A stretch of DNA of 64,000 nucleotides, taken from positions 124,001-188,000 of the forward strand of contig JAOTYL010000007.1 of NCBI GenBank assembly GCA_029861865.1, read 5' to 3'. Shown here piece after piece: positions 1 to 9,667 of the stretch (position 1 is its first letter; each line of letters begins with the position of its first letter). A program made the translations under genes and the position numbers. The notes beneath the pieces were generated by a model. The model ran no database searches, had not been told where the DNA came from, and saw nothing but the letters and a program-made list of their open reading frames with translations. This stretch comes from Myxococcales bacterium. GTDB taxonomy: Bacteria; Myxococcota_A; Polyangia; Polyangiales; Houyiibacteriaceae.

Positions 1-1634
1 CGCCAGAACTGCTCTCGAAGCTCGGGAATCTTCTCGAGAGCCTCCTCGAGCGCCTCGGCATTTCGCGACATGCCACACTTCTCCCAAATTACCTTGCCAA
101 GCTGGCGGTGGAAGTGCTCGGGAGCATGCTTGGGGTCAGGCGCGTTCATGAGCTTGCGAACACGGTCGTCGACGGCTTGGATCGCGGCCTGCACATCCGG
201 GTGATCCTCTGAGAGCGGAGGCAGCGTCCGTATGTGCCCGAGATAATTGCCCACCGTGAAAGGCAGGACGAAGTACCCGTCCGCGAGCCCCTGCATGAGC
301 GCTGAGGCGCCGAGTCGGTTGGAACCATGGTCTGAGAAATTGGCTTCTCCGCCCACGAACAGACCTGGGATCGTCGCCTCGAGATTGTAGTCTACCCAAA
401 GGCCGCCCATCGTATAGTGCGTCGCCGGGTAGATCCGCATCGGCGTCTCGTAGGGGTTGTCGCCGGTGATCCGTTCGTACATCTCGAACAGGTTGCCGTA
501 GCGCTCGCGGATCGTCTGTTCGCCGAGGCGGCCGATCGCATCGGCGAAGTCAAGGTAGACGCCGCGTCGCTCGCCGTTCACCGCTGGCCCAACGCCTAAG
601 CCATCGTTCGTCACGTACAAGGCGTTTCGTGACGCGACGTCGCGGGGAACCAGGTTGCCGAACGCGGGGTACCGCTCCTCGAGGTAGTAGAATCGGTCTG
701 CTTCTGGAATGTCCCGAGGTTGCTTGGTGACGTCTTCTTTCTTGCGCGGAACCCATACACGCCCGTCGTTACGGAGCGATTCGCTCATCAGGGTCAGCTT
801 CGACTGATAGCTGCCCGCTTGCGGGATACAGGTGGGGTGGATTTGCGTGTAGCAGGGGTTTGCGAATGCCGCGCCCTTGCGATGTGCACGCCAAGTGGCC
901 GTGCAGTTGCAGCCTTTGGCGTTCGTCGACAGATAAAAAACGTTGCTGTAGCCACCGGTGCACAGGACGACCATATCCGCGATGTGCGGGGTCACCTTGC
1001 CGGTATTGAGGCATCGCGTGACGATCCCCCGGGCGCGGCCGTCGTGCACGATCAGCTCGAGCATCTCGTGGCGTGCGAACATTTCTACTGTGCCGGCGTC
1101 TATCTGCCTGCTGAGCGCCTGATACGCTCCGAGCAAGAGCTGCTGGCCGGTCTGTCCCCGAGCGTAGAAGGTCCTCGACACCTGAGCGCCGCCGAAGGAG
1201 CGATTGGCCAACAGCCCCCCGTACTCACGTGCGAAGGGCACACCCTGGGCGACCGCTTGATCGATGATGTGCAGGCTGAGCTCCGCCAAGCGATAGACGT
1301 TCGACTCACGGGAGCGGAAGTCACCCCCCTTCACCGTGTCGTAGAACAGTCGGTACACGCTGTCCCCGTCGTTTTGGTAGTTCTTCGCCGCGTTGATGCC
1401 GCCTTGCGCGGCGATGCTGTGCGCGCGTCGCGGGCTGTCTTGGTAGCAAAAGCACTTGACGTTGTATCCCATCTCGCCGAGCGATGCCGAGGCAGCTCCC
1501 CCCGCCAGGCCGCTGCCGACCACGATGATGTTGTGCTTGCGACGGTTGGCAGGCGCGACGAGCTTGCTCGCCTCCTTGTGTTTTGCCCATCGTTCTTCGA
1601 TGGGACCAGTCGGCTCGTGTGATCGAAGCTCCAT
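1..1634 (-). CDS. sdhA: Succinate dehydrogenase/fumarate reductase flavoprotein subunit, 3' end cut by window edge
   Basis: Translating the minus strand from the ATG at 1632-1634 gives an unbroken frame of 544 codons that runs off the left edge, so the last ~90-100 residues are missing. It carries the FAD-binding GSGLAGG dinucleotide fold near residue 40, the [13 protein letters not shown] stretch with the histidine that covalently holds FAD, and the substrate-site motif HYTMGG. The enzyme oxidises succinate to fumarate at the cytoplasmic side of the membrane. It starts 8 bp after the stop of the cytochrome b gene, as in B-type operons (sdhC-sdhA-sdhB). The iron-sulfur subunit SdhB is not in the window and is expected just to the left. 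Start and identity are secure; whether it works as succinate dehydrogenase or fumarate reductase cannot be told from this alone. Confidence 0.95.
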   Translation of the reverse strand, partial: MELRSHEPTGPIEERWAKHKEASKLVAPANRRKHNIIVVGSGLAGGAASASLGEMGYNVKCFCYQDSPRRAHSIAAQGGINAAKNYQNDGDSVYRLFYDTVKGGDFRSRESNVYRLAELSLHIIDQAVAQGVPFAREYGGLLANRSFGGAQVSRTFYARGQTGQQLLLGAYQALSRQIDAGTVEMFARHEMLELIVHDGRARGIVTRCLNTGKVTPHIADMVVLCTGGYSNVFYLSTNAKGCNCTATWRAHRKGAAFANPCYTQIHPTCIPQAGSYQSKLTLMSESLRNDGRVWVPRKKEDVTKQPRDIPEADRFYYLEERYPAFGNLVPRDVASRNALYVTNDGLGVGPAVNGERRGVYLDFADAIGRLGEQTIRERYGNLFEMYERITGDNPYETPMRIYPATHYTMGGLWVDYNLEATIPGLFVGGEANFSDHGSNRLGASALMQGLADGYFVLPFTVGNYLGHIRTLPPLSEDHPDVQAAIQAVDDRVRKLMNAPDPKHAPEHFHRQLGKVIWEKCGMSRNAEALEEALEKIPELREQFW

Positions 1635-1642
1635 GATGGTCC

Positions 1643-2290
1643 TTACAAGGTGACGATGCCGGTGAGAACCGAGATCGGAAACGAAAGGTTGCCAAGCGTG
1701 ACCACCGCAGAAATCGCGATCGCCAGATCGCGACGATACGAGTTGTAGCGAGGATGGTTTGCGCCGATGGATTGAAAAGCGCTGAAGATGCCGTGGAAGA
1801 TGTGCAAACCAAGCGCGAGGTTACCCGCGATGTAGAACGTCGAGATCCAAGGGTTTTGGAAGGCCTCGACGACGTTGCGATACACGTCACCGGGATGCGT
1901 CGGAAGGATGGTGAATTCGAGCAAGTGGTAAATCAAGTACAGCAACAGGATCGGCCCCGTCCAGTACATCGTCCGCGCCGCATAGTCGGTAGCCTGGTCT
2001 TTGCGTCGTTTGTAGTGCGAACCGCGCGCGGTGACGTTGCGGCGCCAAAGTTGGTAAGCAGACCCGATGTGCGCGCCAAATGCGAACAGCAGCAAGATCC
2101 TCGTCCCCCACACGAGCGCCGGCATGCTGTGCAGCTTTGCGGCATAGCCGTTGAGCGCCTCGGGTCCGAGGTAAAGGTTCAGGTTGCCGAGGAAGTGGCC
2201 GATCACGAAACCGACGATGATGCCGCCTGACAGGGCCATCACCACCTTCTTCCCGATCGTGGTTTGGTAGAGCGTTAGGGCTCGTTGCAT
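1643..2290 (-). CDS. sdhC: Succinate dehydrogenase cytochrome b558 subunit (B-type)
   Basis: This is a 215-residue membrane protein with five hydrophobic segments. Histidines placed in or next to helices ([33 protein letters not shown]) fit the diheme cytochrome b of B-type (Bacillus/epsilon/delta-proteobacterial) succinate:quinone reductases, where one large anchor replaces separate SdhC and SdhD. It anchors SdhA/SdhB and passes electrons to the quinone pool, usually menaquinone in this type. It lies 45 bp after the aminomutase gene and 8 bp before sdhA on the same strand, so co-transcription with sdhA is near certain. Confidence 0.93.
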   Translation of the reverse strand: MQRALTLYQTTIGKKVVMALSGGIIVGFVIGHFLGNLNLYLGPEALNGYAAKLHSMPALVWGTRILLLFAFGAHIGSAYQLWRRNVTARGSHYKRRKDQATDYAARTMYWTGPILLLYLIYHLLEFTILPTHPGDVYRNVVEAFQNPWISTFYIAGNLALGLHIFHGIFSAFQSIGANHPRYNSYRRDLAIAISAVVTLGNLSFPISVLTGIVTL

Positions 2291-2335
2291 GAGTTCTTCT
2301 CACTAACCTTCCGTGCGGATGCAGGAAAAGCGCAA

Positions 2336-3463
2336 TCAGGGCTCGGGCGGATCGTGATATTGCACCAAGTCGCCCCGGAAGGTCTCCAGCACCGTGACAC
2401 CCTCGTCATGACTGACCACGTAATTCGGTCCCACGGGCACTTTCCCGAGTCCGCCAGGGGTGTCGACGATGAGCTTGGGTAGGGCGATGCCACTGACGCG
2501 GCCTTGGAGTGCCTTCATCAACTCGACGCCGCGCTGGAGGGGGGTCCGCAGATGCCCTGTTCCGCGTACGGGATCCATTTGCAGCAAGTAATAGGGTCGC
2601 ACGCGTGCTCGGACAAGCCCGCGAAACAGGCGTTCGAGCGTGTCCGCATCGTCATTGATGCCCCGCAGCAGGACCGATTGGTTCATGACTGGTAGCCCCG
2701 CATCGGTCAGTCGCCCGCATGCTTCCTGCGCCTCGGTCGTGAGCTCCTTGGGGTGGTTGAAGTGCGTCATGACCCAAATACAGGGATGGCTCCGACGTAG
2801 GGCTCGGCAGAGCTCATCGGTGATGCGTTGGGGGAGGGTGACCGGGGCGCGTGTCGCCAAACGCACGTAGTCGACATGCTCGATCTCGCGCAAGCGAGAG
2901 AGCAAACGCGTGATCCGCTCGGTCGACATCATGCATGGGTCTCCGCCCGAGAGGATGACGTCGTGGACCTCGCGGTGGGTCGCAAGCCACTCGAAGGCAG
3001 GCTCGAGAGCTCCCATCGAACGTGTGCCGCCTCCGTCCCCGACGATTCGCGATCTCGTGCAAAAGCGACAGTACACCCCGCAACGGTCGGTGGCGATCAG
3101 CAGAACGCGGTCGGGGTAACGCTGAATCAGGTGTGGGGCCACCTCGTGAGCCTCCTCGCCGAGGGGATCGGCAAGATCGCCTTTGACGACGATGGCTTCA
3201 TCCGCTTGCGGGATACATTGCATTCGGATCGGGCAGTCGCGATCTCCCGGATCGCACAAGCTGAGATAGTAAGGAGTGACAGAAATCGGAAGCCCCGCAG
3301 CCATGGCCCGGGTGGCCCCGAGCCGCTCCACCTGCGTGAGCTGAAGTGCCCGTTCCAGGCCGTCCAAGTCGGTTACCGCGTGCTGTGCTTGCCAGCGCCA
3401 ATCTTTCCAATGGGCTTGGTCGAGAAGCGAGGCTTCGCGGAAATTGACAGGTAGCGGACGCAC
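2336..3463 (-). CDS. kamA: Lysine 2,3-aminomutase family radical SAM enzyme
   Basis: This 375-residue protein has the radical-SAM cluster motif CGVYCRFC near residue 130, followed by the family motif LSGGDP. It converts L-lysine to beta-lysine using SAM, a [4Fe-4S] cluster and PLP. The two aspartates that bind the lysine amino group in clostridial KamA are present, in QMDPVRG and in VDTPGG. EpmB, the shorter relative that modifies elongation factor P, lacks the second one. This favours a true free-lysine (or glutamate) aminomutase over EpmB. No beta-lysine acetyltransferase (ablB) or lysine-fermentation gene is adjacent, so the pathway is open. It is divergent from pckA and followed by sdhC. 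Confidence 0.87.
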   Translation of the reverse strand: MRPLPVNFREASLLDQAHWKDWRWQAQHAVTDLDGLERALQLTQVERLGATRAMAAGLPISVTPYYLSLCDPGDRDCPIRMQCIPQADEAIVVKGDLADPLGEEAHEVAPHLIQRYPDRVLLIATDRCGVYCRFCTRSRIVGDGGGTRSMGALEPAFEWLATHREVHDVILSGGDPCMMSTERITRLLSRLREIEHVDYVRLATRAPVTLPQRITDELCRALRRSHPCIWVMTHFNHPKELTTEAQEACGRLTDAGLPVMNQSVLLRGINDDADTLERLFRGLVRARVRPYYLLQMDPVRGTGHLRTPLQRGVELMKALQGRVSGIALPKLIVDTPGGLGKVPVGPNYVVSHDEGVTVLETFRGDLVQYHDPPEP

Positions 3464-3611
3464 GGCGCGGAGCTTAGTTGTTGTCCATCAGGCGGCAACT
3501 CCTCTTGCCCCTGGACATGCCGCGGAAACATTGTCATATCCAGAACTCTGAGCTGGTCGGATCCCGGTTTTGGCCCCATTGTCCAAACGAAGCCAACAAG
3601 GAAAAGAGGTT
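3464..3611. promoter_or_regulatory. Divergent intergenic region between kamA and pckA
   Basis: This 148-bp gap separates two divergent genes and must hold both promoters. A purine-rich AAAGAGG ribosome site lies about 5 nt before the chosen pckA ATG. I see no convincing consensus -35/-10 pair and no clear operator. Confidence 0.5.
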
Positions 3612-5375
3612 ATGGTCACCCCAGCAGATCCGCGCCCCTTTGACGTCGAGTACATCGAGAACCCCTCGCAGTCGGAGCTCCGCGAGCTAGCTGTCAAGCA
3701 CACCCCGTGCGTTCAACGCTCCGCGGTTGGCAGTATCAACAAGGTCTCCCGCAACAAAGCTCGGATGGCCAAGTATACGTACATCATCGACACCGAGGAT
3801 CGTTGGAGCCACCAGATCATCGAGCCCGCCAAGGCGCGAGAGCTGATCGATCGGCAGGCCGAGTACATCGCCAAGCGCGGGAAGCTCATCGCCATCGATG
3901 GCTACGTCGGTCTCGGCGAGCGCGCATTCGGCGCAACCTGGCTCTACACCCCCGAGGGCGCCAACATCGCCGGGATGCAACAGATCCTCGCCTTTCCGCG
4001 CTCGGATGTCGAGAGCAAGGGGCAACTCACGGAGCCCTTCAAGCCGACGTTCCGCCTCTTCTACACGCCGGACCTCATGCTCGAGGACATGCCCGGCCGG
4101 CAGGCGATCATCGTCGACATTGAGAACTGGACCACCTACGTGATGGGTGCGGATTACTTCGGTGAGTCGAAGAAGGGCATTCTTCGGATGCTGAACCACT
4201 ACGTGTATCAAGAGGGAGGACTGGTTCTGCACGCGGGCGCCAAGGCGGTCACCGCCCAAAATGGCGGCAAGCTCACCATGACGATCATGGGCCTATCAGG
4301 CACCGGCAAGACGACTACAACATTCTCCAAGCAAGGTGACCTCACCGAGCCGATTCAGGACGACATGGTGGTGCTCTGGCCGCATGGCGTTCTCTCGATC
4401 ACGGAGAACGGCTGTTTCGCCAAGACCGACGGCTTGTCGCTCGAGACCGAGCCCGTTCTATTCACCTCGACCTCTGGGCCCGACGCATGGATCGAGAACG
4501 TCTTCCTCGAGGCCGACGGTTCGTTCAACTTCAGCAAAGGCGCGCTCTCCATCGCAGATGTGAAGCGGCTTCGCGACATCCTGATCGCCACCGGTGCCAA
4601 CGAGCGGAACGTCGACAAGTATATCGCGGGCGGCGTCGATATCGACGACGTGGTCGACAGTCACGGTATCCCTGCCGATGGCTGGGACTTCGTCGTCTGG
4701 ACCCAGAACGGCCGTTCGATCGTGCCGATGAGCTCGATTCCCGGAGCCGCCGATCTTCACGACATCCCGCAGGTGAAGTCGATGGGTATCCTCAACCGCG
4801 ACGAGGGTTACGACGCGGCGATGCCCGGCATCCTCCGCTTCACCTCGCCCGAACAGGCCGCTGGCTACTTCATGCTCGGCGAGACCTCCAAGACCAGCGC
4901 TGCCGGCAAGGAGCGTGGCAAGACGCGTTCGCCCTTCACGCAGCCGTTCTTTCCAGCAAAGCACGGGCTTCAGGCGAAGCGGTTTGCTGAGCTCGCGGAA
5001 ACGATGCCCGGCGTCACCATGTGGCTGATGAATACCGGGTACATCGGCGGCGAGGCCAACGACGCCAAAGAGAACAAAGCGCTCAACATCAAGATCCCGC
5101 ATTCGAGCGCAATGCTCGAAGCGTTGTTGAGTGAGTCGATCAAGTGGAAGAAGGATCCCGACTTCGGCTACGAGATCGTCGATGTCGATGCGCCCGAGAA
5201 TGCTGCACTCCTCAAAAGAGTGCCGGCCGAGATCCTCGAGCCGCGCCGCTTCTACGACAGCCGTGGTAGGCACGCGGACTACGAGCAATGGGTCGGCCAC
5301 ATGAAGGAAGCCCGGCGGGAGTTTCTCAAGAAGTTCGAAGTCGCGGACACGATCGTCGAGGCGACCGCGGGCTGA
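3612..5375 (+). CDS. pckA: Phosphoenolpyruvate carboxykinase (ATP)
   Basis: This 587-residue protein is an ATP-type PEP carboxykinase, which turns oxaloacetate plus ATP into PEP and CO2 at the start of gluconeogenesis. It has the kinase-1a P-loop GLSGTGKTT (about residues 227-235), the metal-binding QDDMVVL stretch downstream, and the YFGESKKG segment whose lysine contributes to the Mn site. I chose the ATG at 3612 over the upstream in-frame start at 3570 because AAGAGG sits just ahead of it. The length is slightly above the ~540 usual for the family because of an N-terminal extension of about 40 residues. Next to complex II it completes a route from TCA intermediates to sugar. Confidence 0.95.
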   Translation: MVTPADPRPFDVEYIENPSQSELRELAVKHTPCVQRSAVGSINKVSRNKARMAKYTYIIDTEDRWSHQIIEPAKARELIDRQAEYIAKRGKLIAIDGYVGLGERAFGATWLYTPEGANIAGMQQILAFPRSDVESKGQLTEPFKPTFRLFYTPDLMLEDMPGRQAIIVDIENWTTYVMGADYFGESKKGILRMLNHYVYQEGGLVLHAGAKAVTAQNGGKLTMTIMGLSGTGKTTTTFSKQGDLTEPIQDDMVVLWPHGVLSITENGCFAKTDGLSLETEPVLFTSTSGPDAWIENVFLEADGSFNFSKGALSIADVKRLRDILIATGANERNVDKYIAGGVDIDDVVDSHGIPADGWDFVVWTQNGRSIVPMSSIPGAADLHDIPQVKSMGILNRDEGYDAAMPGILRFTSPEQAAGYFMLGETSKTSAAGKERGKTRSPFTQPFFPAKHGLQAKRFAELAETMPGVTMWLMNTGYIGGEANDAKENKALNIKIPHSSAMLEALLSESIKWKKDPDFGYEIVDVDAPENAALLKRVPAEILEPRRFYDSRGRHADYEQWVGHMKEARREFLKKFEVADTIVEATAG

Positions 5376-5437
5376 GCCGCCGTACCGTCTCGTAGGTTTT
5401 GCAGGGCGCCGGCAGGACCTGTGATAACAGTTTCTGC

Positions 5438-5971
5438 GTGAAGCGGTTGGCCCCAGCGCTGGTCCTGGTTTGGTTGAGCTTCCCCGCTACGGCCAGGGCG
5501 AGTGATCACGACACCTTCGTTTTCGACATGGTCTATGGCGGCACGGTCTCCAAGTTCTCGTTTGGCACCAAGTGGCAGCCGACCTTGTGGCTCGACGGCA
5601 GCTACGGCGTGATTGGACCCCTGCACATCGGGGCATATTTTCACTGGCTCGGGGAGACGTTCGCCCTCGACAACCCCGGCTTCGGAGGCGGCGCGCTGAT
5701 CGCCCTTCGTCGGAACATCAAGAAGGTGCGCTTTACAGGCGCGTTCGGCGGGGGCTATCTCGGAGTCCCAGTGCCTTCTTCGGTTTCGGGCGATCCGTAT
5801 CGACACGAGGGGTCGGGGACGATTACCGCTTTTGGCGGGCTCGGGTATGGTTTCATCGATTTCCTGGGTATCGAGCTTCGTGGGCGCTGGGCCCGTTACT
5901 TCCGCATGCCTGCGGGAACGCCGGATTCCGCCTGGAGCATCGAGGGCGGTTTCACCATCTTCATCGAGTAG
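5438..5971 (+). CDS. Predicted exported beta-barrel-like protein, function unknown
   Basis: From the GTG at 5438 the protein has 177 residues and a clear signal peptide (VKRLAPALVLVWLSFPATARA). The mature part alternates hydrophobic and polar residues, is rich in Gly and aromatics, and ends in an aromatic/hydrophobic stretch (FTIFIE), as small outer-membrane barrels do. I do not recognise a family. It ends 3 bp before the next gene, so the two are probably co-transcribed. The GTG start gives a proper signal peptide, whereas the upstream start at 5399 would bury it. Confidence 0.72.
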   Translation: MKRLAPALVLVWLSFPATARASDHDTFVFDMVYGGTVSKFSFGTKWQPTLWLDGSYGVIGPLHIGAYFHWLGETFALDNPGFGGGALIALRRNIKKVRFTGAFGGGYLGVPVPSSVSGDPYRHEGSGTITAFGGLGYGFIDFLGIELRGRWARYFRMPAGTPDSAWSIEGGFTIFIE

Positions 5972-5974
5972 GAC

Positions 5975-7519
5975 ATGGCCTCGAGCGATGTCCTGATCGT
6001 CGGCGCGGGGCACAACGGGCTCGTCGCGGCGGTGGTGCTGGCGAGGGCGGGGCTCAGCGTGAAGGTGCTCGAAGCCGCGGCGGTTGCAGGTGGAGCGTGC
6101 CGGACCGAGTACCCGTTCTCGAAGGCCCCGAACGTCGGGCAGTCGACAGGGGCCTACCTGCTCGGCCTCATGCCTCCAGAGCTCATGGAAGAGCTCTGTA
6201 TCTCGCTGCCCTTGGTTCGTCGCGACCCGCACTACTTTCTGCCAACCACAGGCGATCGGTACTTGCTCTCTGGCTCGGATGCGGATGCCACTCGGGATCA
6301 GCTCACGGCGATGTTTTCGAAGGCCGATGCGCGCGCCAACGACGCGCTGCGAGAGGAGCTCGCGAGGCTTCGTGAGGACATCGCACCGACGTGGCTACGA
6401 GCTCCGCTCTCGATCGAGGACACGGCAGAACGTTACGTGCGTCCCGCGCTGCGTCAGGTTTTTGTCGAGCTGTGCCGCGGGTCGGTCGGGACCTACCTTC
6501 GGCGCTTCGGTTTTCAAAGCGAGATCCTCGAGGCGATGTATGCCGTCACCGACGGTTTCACCGGGCTTTGCGGCGCATGGGACACGCCCGGGAGCGGGAT
6601 GAACTTCCTCGTACACAATATGTGCCGGCTTCCCGGATCTGACGGCACCTGGATGATCGTGCGCGGAGGTATGGGATCGGTCACGGAGGCGCTCGTCGAC
6701 GCCGCACGAAGGGCGGGCGCGGAGATCGAGCTCGACGCTCCGGTTTCGAGGATCGAAGTCGAGAGTGGCACGGTGCACGGCGTAGTGACCGGTGACGGCG
6801 GTTTGCATCGAGCTTCAGTGGTCGTAGTCGGCGCCGATCCATTTCGCTTGCGCGTGATGCTGGACGACGCATGTCCGTCGGAGCTCTCCGACAGGATCGA
6901 GTCCTATCGACGACCGGGCACCACCATGAAGGTCAACCTATGCCTGCACGACTTGCCGAAGTTCTCGTGCCTCCCCGAGCCACGCGGCCAACACGGCGCC
7001 ACCATCCATCTCCTTCCCGAGGAAGACACGCTCGCCCGGCTTCGTCGCGCCTTCGCGGATTGCCGGGAAGGGCGGCTCCCCGAGACACCGTCGATCGAGT
7101 GGTACATCCATACGACGCTAGACCCTTCCCTTCGGGACGCGCAGGGCCGTCATAGCGCCGCGCTCTTCGTGCAGTGGGTGCCGTACGCGCTCGCGCAGGG
7201 CTCCTGGGAGACCGAAACGGATCGTTACGTTCGGTCGCTCCTTGCCCTCTGTGATCGGTTCGCGCCCGGCACCTCCGAGCTGGTGGTCGATGCGTTCGTC
7301 CTCACGCCTCCAAAGATCGAGTCACACTTCGGGCTCACGGCCGGTCACATTCATCACGTCGACAACAGCTTTGGGTTCGCCGATAGGCTTCCATACTCGC
7401 TCGGCGTGGCGGGGCTATACGCATGTGGTGCGGGCTGTCATCCGGCGGGGTCGGTCATTGGGGCTGCAGGGTACAACGCCGCCAAGGTCGTATTGACGGA
7501 CCTGGCTATTTCTTCTTGA
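5975..7519 (+). CDS. FAD-dependent oxidoreductase, PYROXD2/phytoene-desaturase-like
   Basis: This 514-residue protein opens with the Rossmann motif VLIVGAGHNGLVAA, followed by the VLEAAAVAGGACRTE stretch typical of the CrtI/PYROXD2 amine-oxidase-like superfamily. The C-terminal segment ACGAGCHPAGSVIGAAGYNAA is the second FAD-contact region. Family members oxidise or isomerise polyenes and other hydrophobic substrates; no carotenoid gene is nearby, so the substrate is unknown. A paralogue lies at 53370-54815. Its 3' end overlaps the convergent TPR gene by 14 bp. Confidence 0.85.
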   Translation: MASSDVLIVGAGHNGLVAAVVLARAGLSVKVLEAAAVAGGACRTEYPFSKAPNVGQSTGAYLLGLMPPELMEELCISLPLVRRDPHYFLPTTGDRYLLSGSDADATRDQLTAMFSKADARANDALREELARLREDIAPTWLRAPLSIEDTAERYVRPALRQVFVELCRGSVGTYLRRFGFQSEILEAMYAVTDGFTGLCGAWDTPGSGMNFLVHNMCRLPGSDGTWMIVRGGMGSVTEALVDAARRAGAEIELDAPVSRIEVESGTVHGVVTGDGGLHRASVVVVGADPFRLRVMLDDACPSELSDRIESYRRPGTTMKVNLCLHDLPKFSCLPEPRGQHGATIHLLPEEDTLARLRRAFADCREGRLPETPSIEWYIHTTLDPSLRDAQGRHSAALFVQWVPYALAQGSWETETDRYVRSLLALCDRFAPGTSELVVDAFVLTPPKIESHFGLTAGHIHHVDNSFGFADRLPYSLGVAGLYACGAGCHPAGSVIGAAGYNAAKVVLTDLAISS

Positions 7520-8345
7520 GGCGGTCGATCGTTCCCCGCGCGCGCTTGGCCGCCTCGGGGTCGCTCTTCTTGATGTCTCGGATGTATCGTTCGTAGGTGG
7601 CGATCGCCATCTCGGTCTTGCCGAGCTTCTCGTAGCAAGAGGCGAGATCGAACAGAAGGTCGGACTGCCCGTCGCCCAGCTCGATCGCCTGGATGTAGGC
7701 GGGGATCGCCTCTTGGTAGCGTTCTGCGCCTCGATAGGCGACGGCGAGGTTGCGGGCGATGTTCGCGTCATACGGATGTGCCGTACTCGCCTTTTCGAGC
7801 ACCGTGATCGACCGGTCGTAGCGCCGTGCCCGCCGGAGGGCGACTCCGAGATTGTTGAGCAGTTGCGCGTCGTTTGGGAGTTGTGCGAGCCCTTTTTCGT
7901 AGGCGGCGATCGCTGCATCGTTGTTGTCTAGCCTTCGGTAGGCCACCCCGAGATTGAGCCAGTGGTTGGCTTCTTTGGGCTCGAGCTCGGCGGCCTTGCG
8001 AAGACACTTCACCGCCCGCTTGGGTCGATTCAATCGAAGCAGCACCGCCCCTGCCAGACCGTGGGCTCGTCCGCTCTCGGGCTCGAGCTCGATGGCCCGC
8101 TCGAAGGCTCCGAGGGCATCTTCGTAGCGCTCGAGTCGACGGAGAATCGTCCCGCGTGTGAGGTGCCCCTCGGCCGAAGCGGGTCGCGCCGCGAGAGCCA
8201 AGTCGATCTCCTTCAGCGCGTCTTCGTAGCGACCCTCGGCACGTAAGGTCTTCGCAAGGCGATAATGCGCGTCAGCCGCGTCGGCCAGCACCGATGCCGG
8301 GGCCAGCAAGGCGGCGCACGCCAATCCCACCCACATCCACCTCAT
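7506..8345 (-). CDS. Exported TPR-repeat protein
   Basis: This 279-residue protein has an N-terminal signal sequence (GLACAALLAPASVLADA) followed by about seven tetratricopeptide repeats covering nearly the whole mature chain. Typical TPR positions recur (for example AEGRYEDALKEIDLALAARP, LERYEDALGAFERAIELEP). TPR superhelices bind partner proteins and this one would act in the periplasm. It is the last gene of a minus-strand run after the Nudix and M50 genes, 12 bp after the M50 stop. No catalytic motif is visible. Confidence 0.88.
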   Translation of the reverse strand: MRWMWVGLACAALLAPASVLADAADAHYRLAKTLRAEGRYEDALKEIDLALAARPASAEGHLTRGTILRRLERYEDALGAFERAIELEPESGRAHGLAGAVLLRLNRPKRAVKCLRKAAELEPKEANHWLNLGVAYRRLDNNDAAIAAYEKGLAQLPNDAQLLNNLGVALRRARRYDRSITVLEKASTAHPYDANIARNLAVAYRGAERYQEAIPAYIQAIELGDGQSDLLFDLASCYEKLGKTEMAIATYERYIRDIKKSDPEAAKRARGTIDRLKKK

Positions 8346-8357
8346 GCCCCGAGCTTA

Positions 8358-9050
8358 TCACATTCCCCCGTAGAGCCACGCGATCGCGGTGTTGAACACG
8401 GGCGACATCATCTTATCGAAGAGGATCCATGCGATGATCAGTCCCATCAGTGCACCACCGCCCGAGAAAAGCCCGAACCATTTATCGCGCAGACGATCGG
8501 TCAGCACCAAGGGCACGATCGCGTACCCATCGAGAGGCGGAAGCGGGATGAGGTTGAAAGTCCCGAGGATGAGATTGACCGAAAAAAGGACGCTGAGAAA
8601 CAGGGCGAGCCCTTGCGCGAACCCCGAAGGGGCGACCGCGAGGGTCTCCAAGCTGAGCCCATCCGTCGGCAGCGCGAAGTAACCGGCAGCGATCCCGATG
8701 CGGATGCCGATCGCGGCCAACAAGGCCAATAAGAAGTTTGAAGCGGGTCCGGCGGCTGCCATCGCCGCGGCGCGTTTGGGATGGCGGCTCGCCCAGTGAG
8801 GATCGTAAGGCGCACTCGCCCAGCCGATCATCCACCCGCCGCCCTGCAAGAAGAACGACGCGATCGGAACGACAAGAGCGCCGAAGGGCTCCCGTCGAAT
8901 GTGCGGTAGCGGGTCGAGGGTCACCTGCGCCGCAGCTGTGTCGTCACCTCCAAGCCTGCCGACGAGCGCATGGGCGGCCTCGTGGCACGTCAGAGACAGC
9001 AGAAATGCAGCCAACCACAAGGGGAGCTTGGCGAGGAGATCCATGTCCAT
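8358..9050 (-). CDS. Site-2-protease-type (M50) intramembrane metalloprotease
   Basis: This 230-residue multi-spanning protein has the zinc motif HEAAH near residue 24 inside the first helix and the second M50 motif NLIPLPPLDG near residue 165, which supplies the third metal ligand. It matches the short, PDZ-less S2P branch with no regulatory domain. Such enzymes cut membrane proteins such as anti-sigma factors within the bilayer. No anti-sigma or sigma factor is encoded nearby, so the target is unknown. It sits between Nudix and TPR genes with 12-15 bp gaps. Confidence 0.9.
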   Translation of the reverse strand: MDMDLLAKLPLWLAAFLLSLTCHEAAHALVGRLGGDDTAAAQVTLDPLPHIRREPFGALVVPIASFFLQGGGWMIGWASAPYDPHWASRHPKRAAAMAAAGPASNFLLALLAAIGIRIGIAAGYFALPTDGLSLETLAVAPSGFAQGLALFLSVLFSVNLILGTFNLIPLPPLDGYAIVPLVLTDRLRDKWFGLFSGGGALMGLIIAWILFDKMMSPVFNTAIAWLYGGM

Positions 9051-9065
9051 CGTGTTGTCGCCAGT

Positions 9066-9623
9066 TCAGAGGCGCTGCGTCTCGAACAGGAAGTAGAACG
9101 CGGCCACCACCAAAGCGTGGGTAATCCCTCCTCGCGCGATGAGCGCTTTGATGTCGTCTAGTGGTACCGTCTTTACTTCAATCGCCTCGCCTTCATCAAG
9201 CGTTGGCTCGCAGAGGATGCGCGCCCCCTCGGCCAGCCACGTCGTGCAGACGTTGTTTTGAAGTGCTGGGTTTGGGTGGACCTCGCCCAGCTTGGTCCAT
9301 CGCGTGGCCTCGTAGCCCGTTTCCTCAAGCAATTCGCGGGCGGCGGCAGCCCGGTGCGTCTCCCCTGGGTCAACGGCCCCGCCCGGGATTTCGAGGGTGA
9401 TCGCGTCGGTTCCATGGCGGAACTGTCGGATGAGGACGACTTCGCGACGATCGGTAAGTGCGATGACATTGGTCCAATCCGCGCCTTCCAACACCGTGAA
9501 TCGATGCTCCTCGCTCGAGGTCGGGTGGGTCGCGATCTTGATGCGCGCGCGAAAAATCCGGAAATCGATCCTCCGCTCTTCCCGCACGAAGGGCCAGATC
9601 AGGTGACGGTCATCCGACGACAT
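9066..9623 (-). CDS. Nudix hydrolase, ADP-ribose pyrophosphatase-like
   Basis: The 185-residue protein contains a complete Nudix box, GGAVDPGETHRAAAARELLE followed directly by ETGYE, matching GX5EX7REUXEEXGU. The N-terminal half (DWTNVIALTDRREVVLIRQFRHG) resembles ADP-ribose/NDP-sugar pyrophosphatases. It probably hydrolyses nucleoside diphosphate-linked compounds in the cytosol. It is first in the Nudix / M50 / TPR run and is divergent from the HAD phosphatase gene. Confidence 0.9.
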   Translation of the reverse strand: MSSDDRHLIWPFVREERRIDFRIFRARIKIATHPTSSEEHRFTVLEGADWTNVIALTDRREVVLIRQFRHGTDAITLEIPGGAVDPGETHRAAAARELLEETGYEATRWTKLGEVHPNPALQNNVCTTWLAEGARILCEPTLDEGEAIEVKTVPLDDIKALIARGGITHALVVAAFYFLFETQRL

Positions 9624-9667
9624 CGCCCGATCCTAGTATGAAAACCGCCGGCTGCTACAGTTGCCGG

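Noticed and set aside
720-1622. 300-codon plus-strand open frame over sdhA
   Set aside because: It is the shadow of SdhA, whose motifs are intact on the minus strand.
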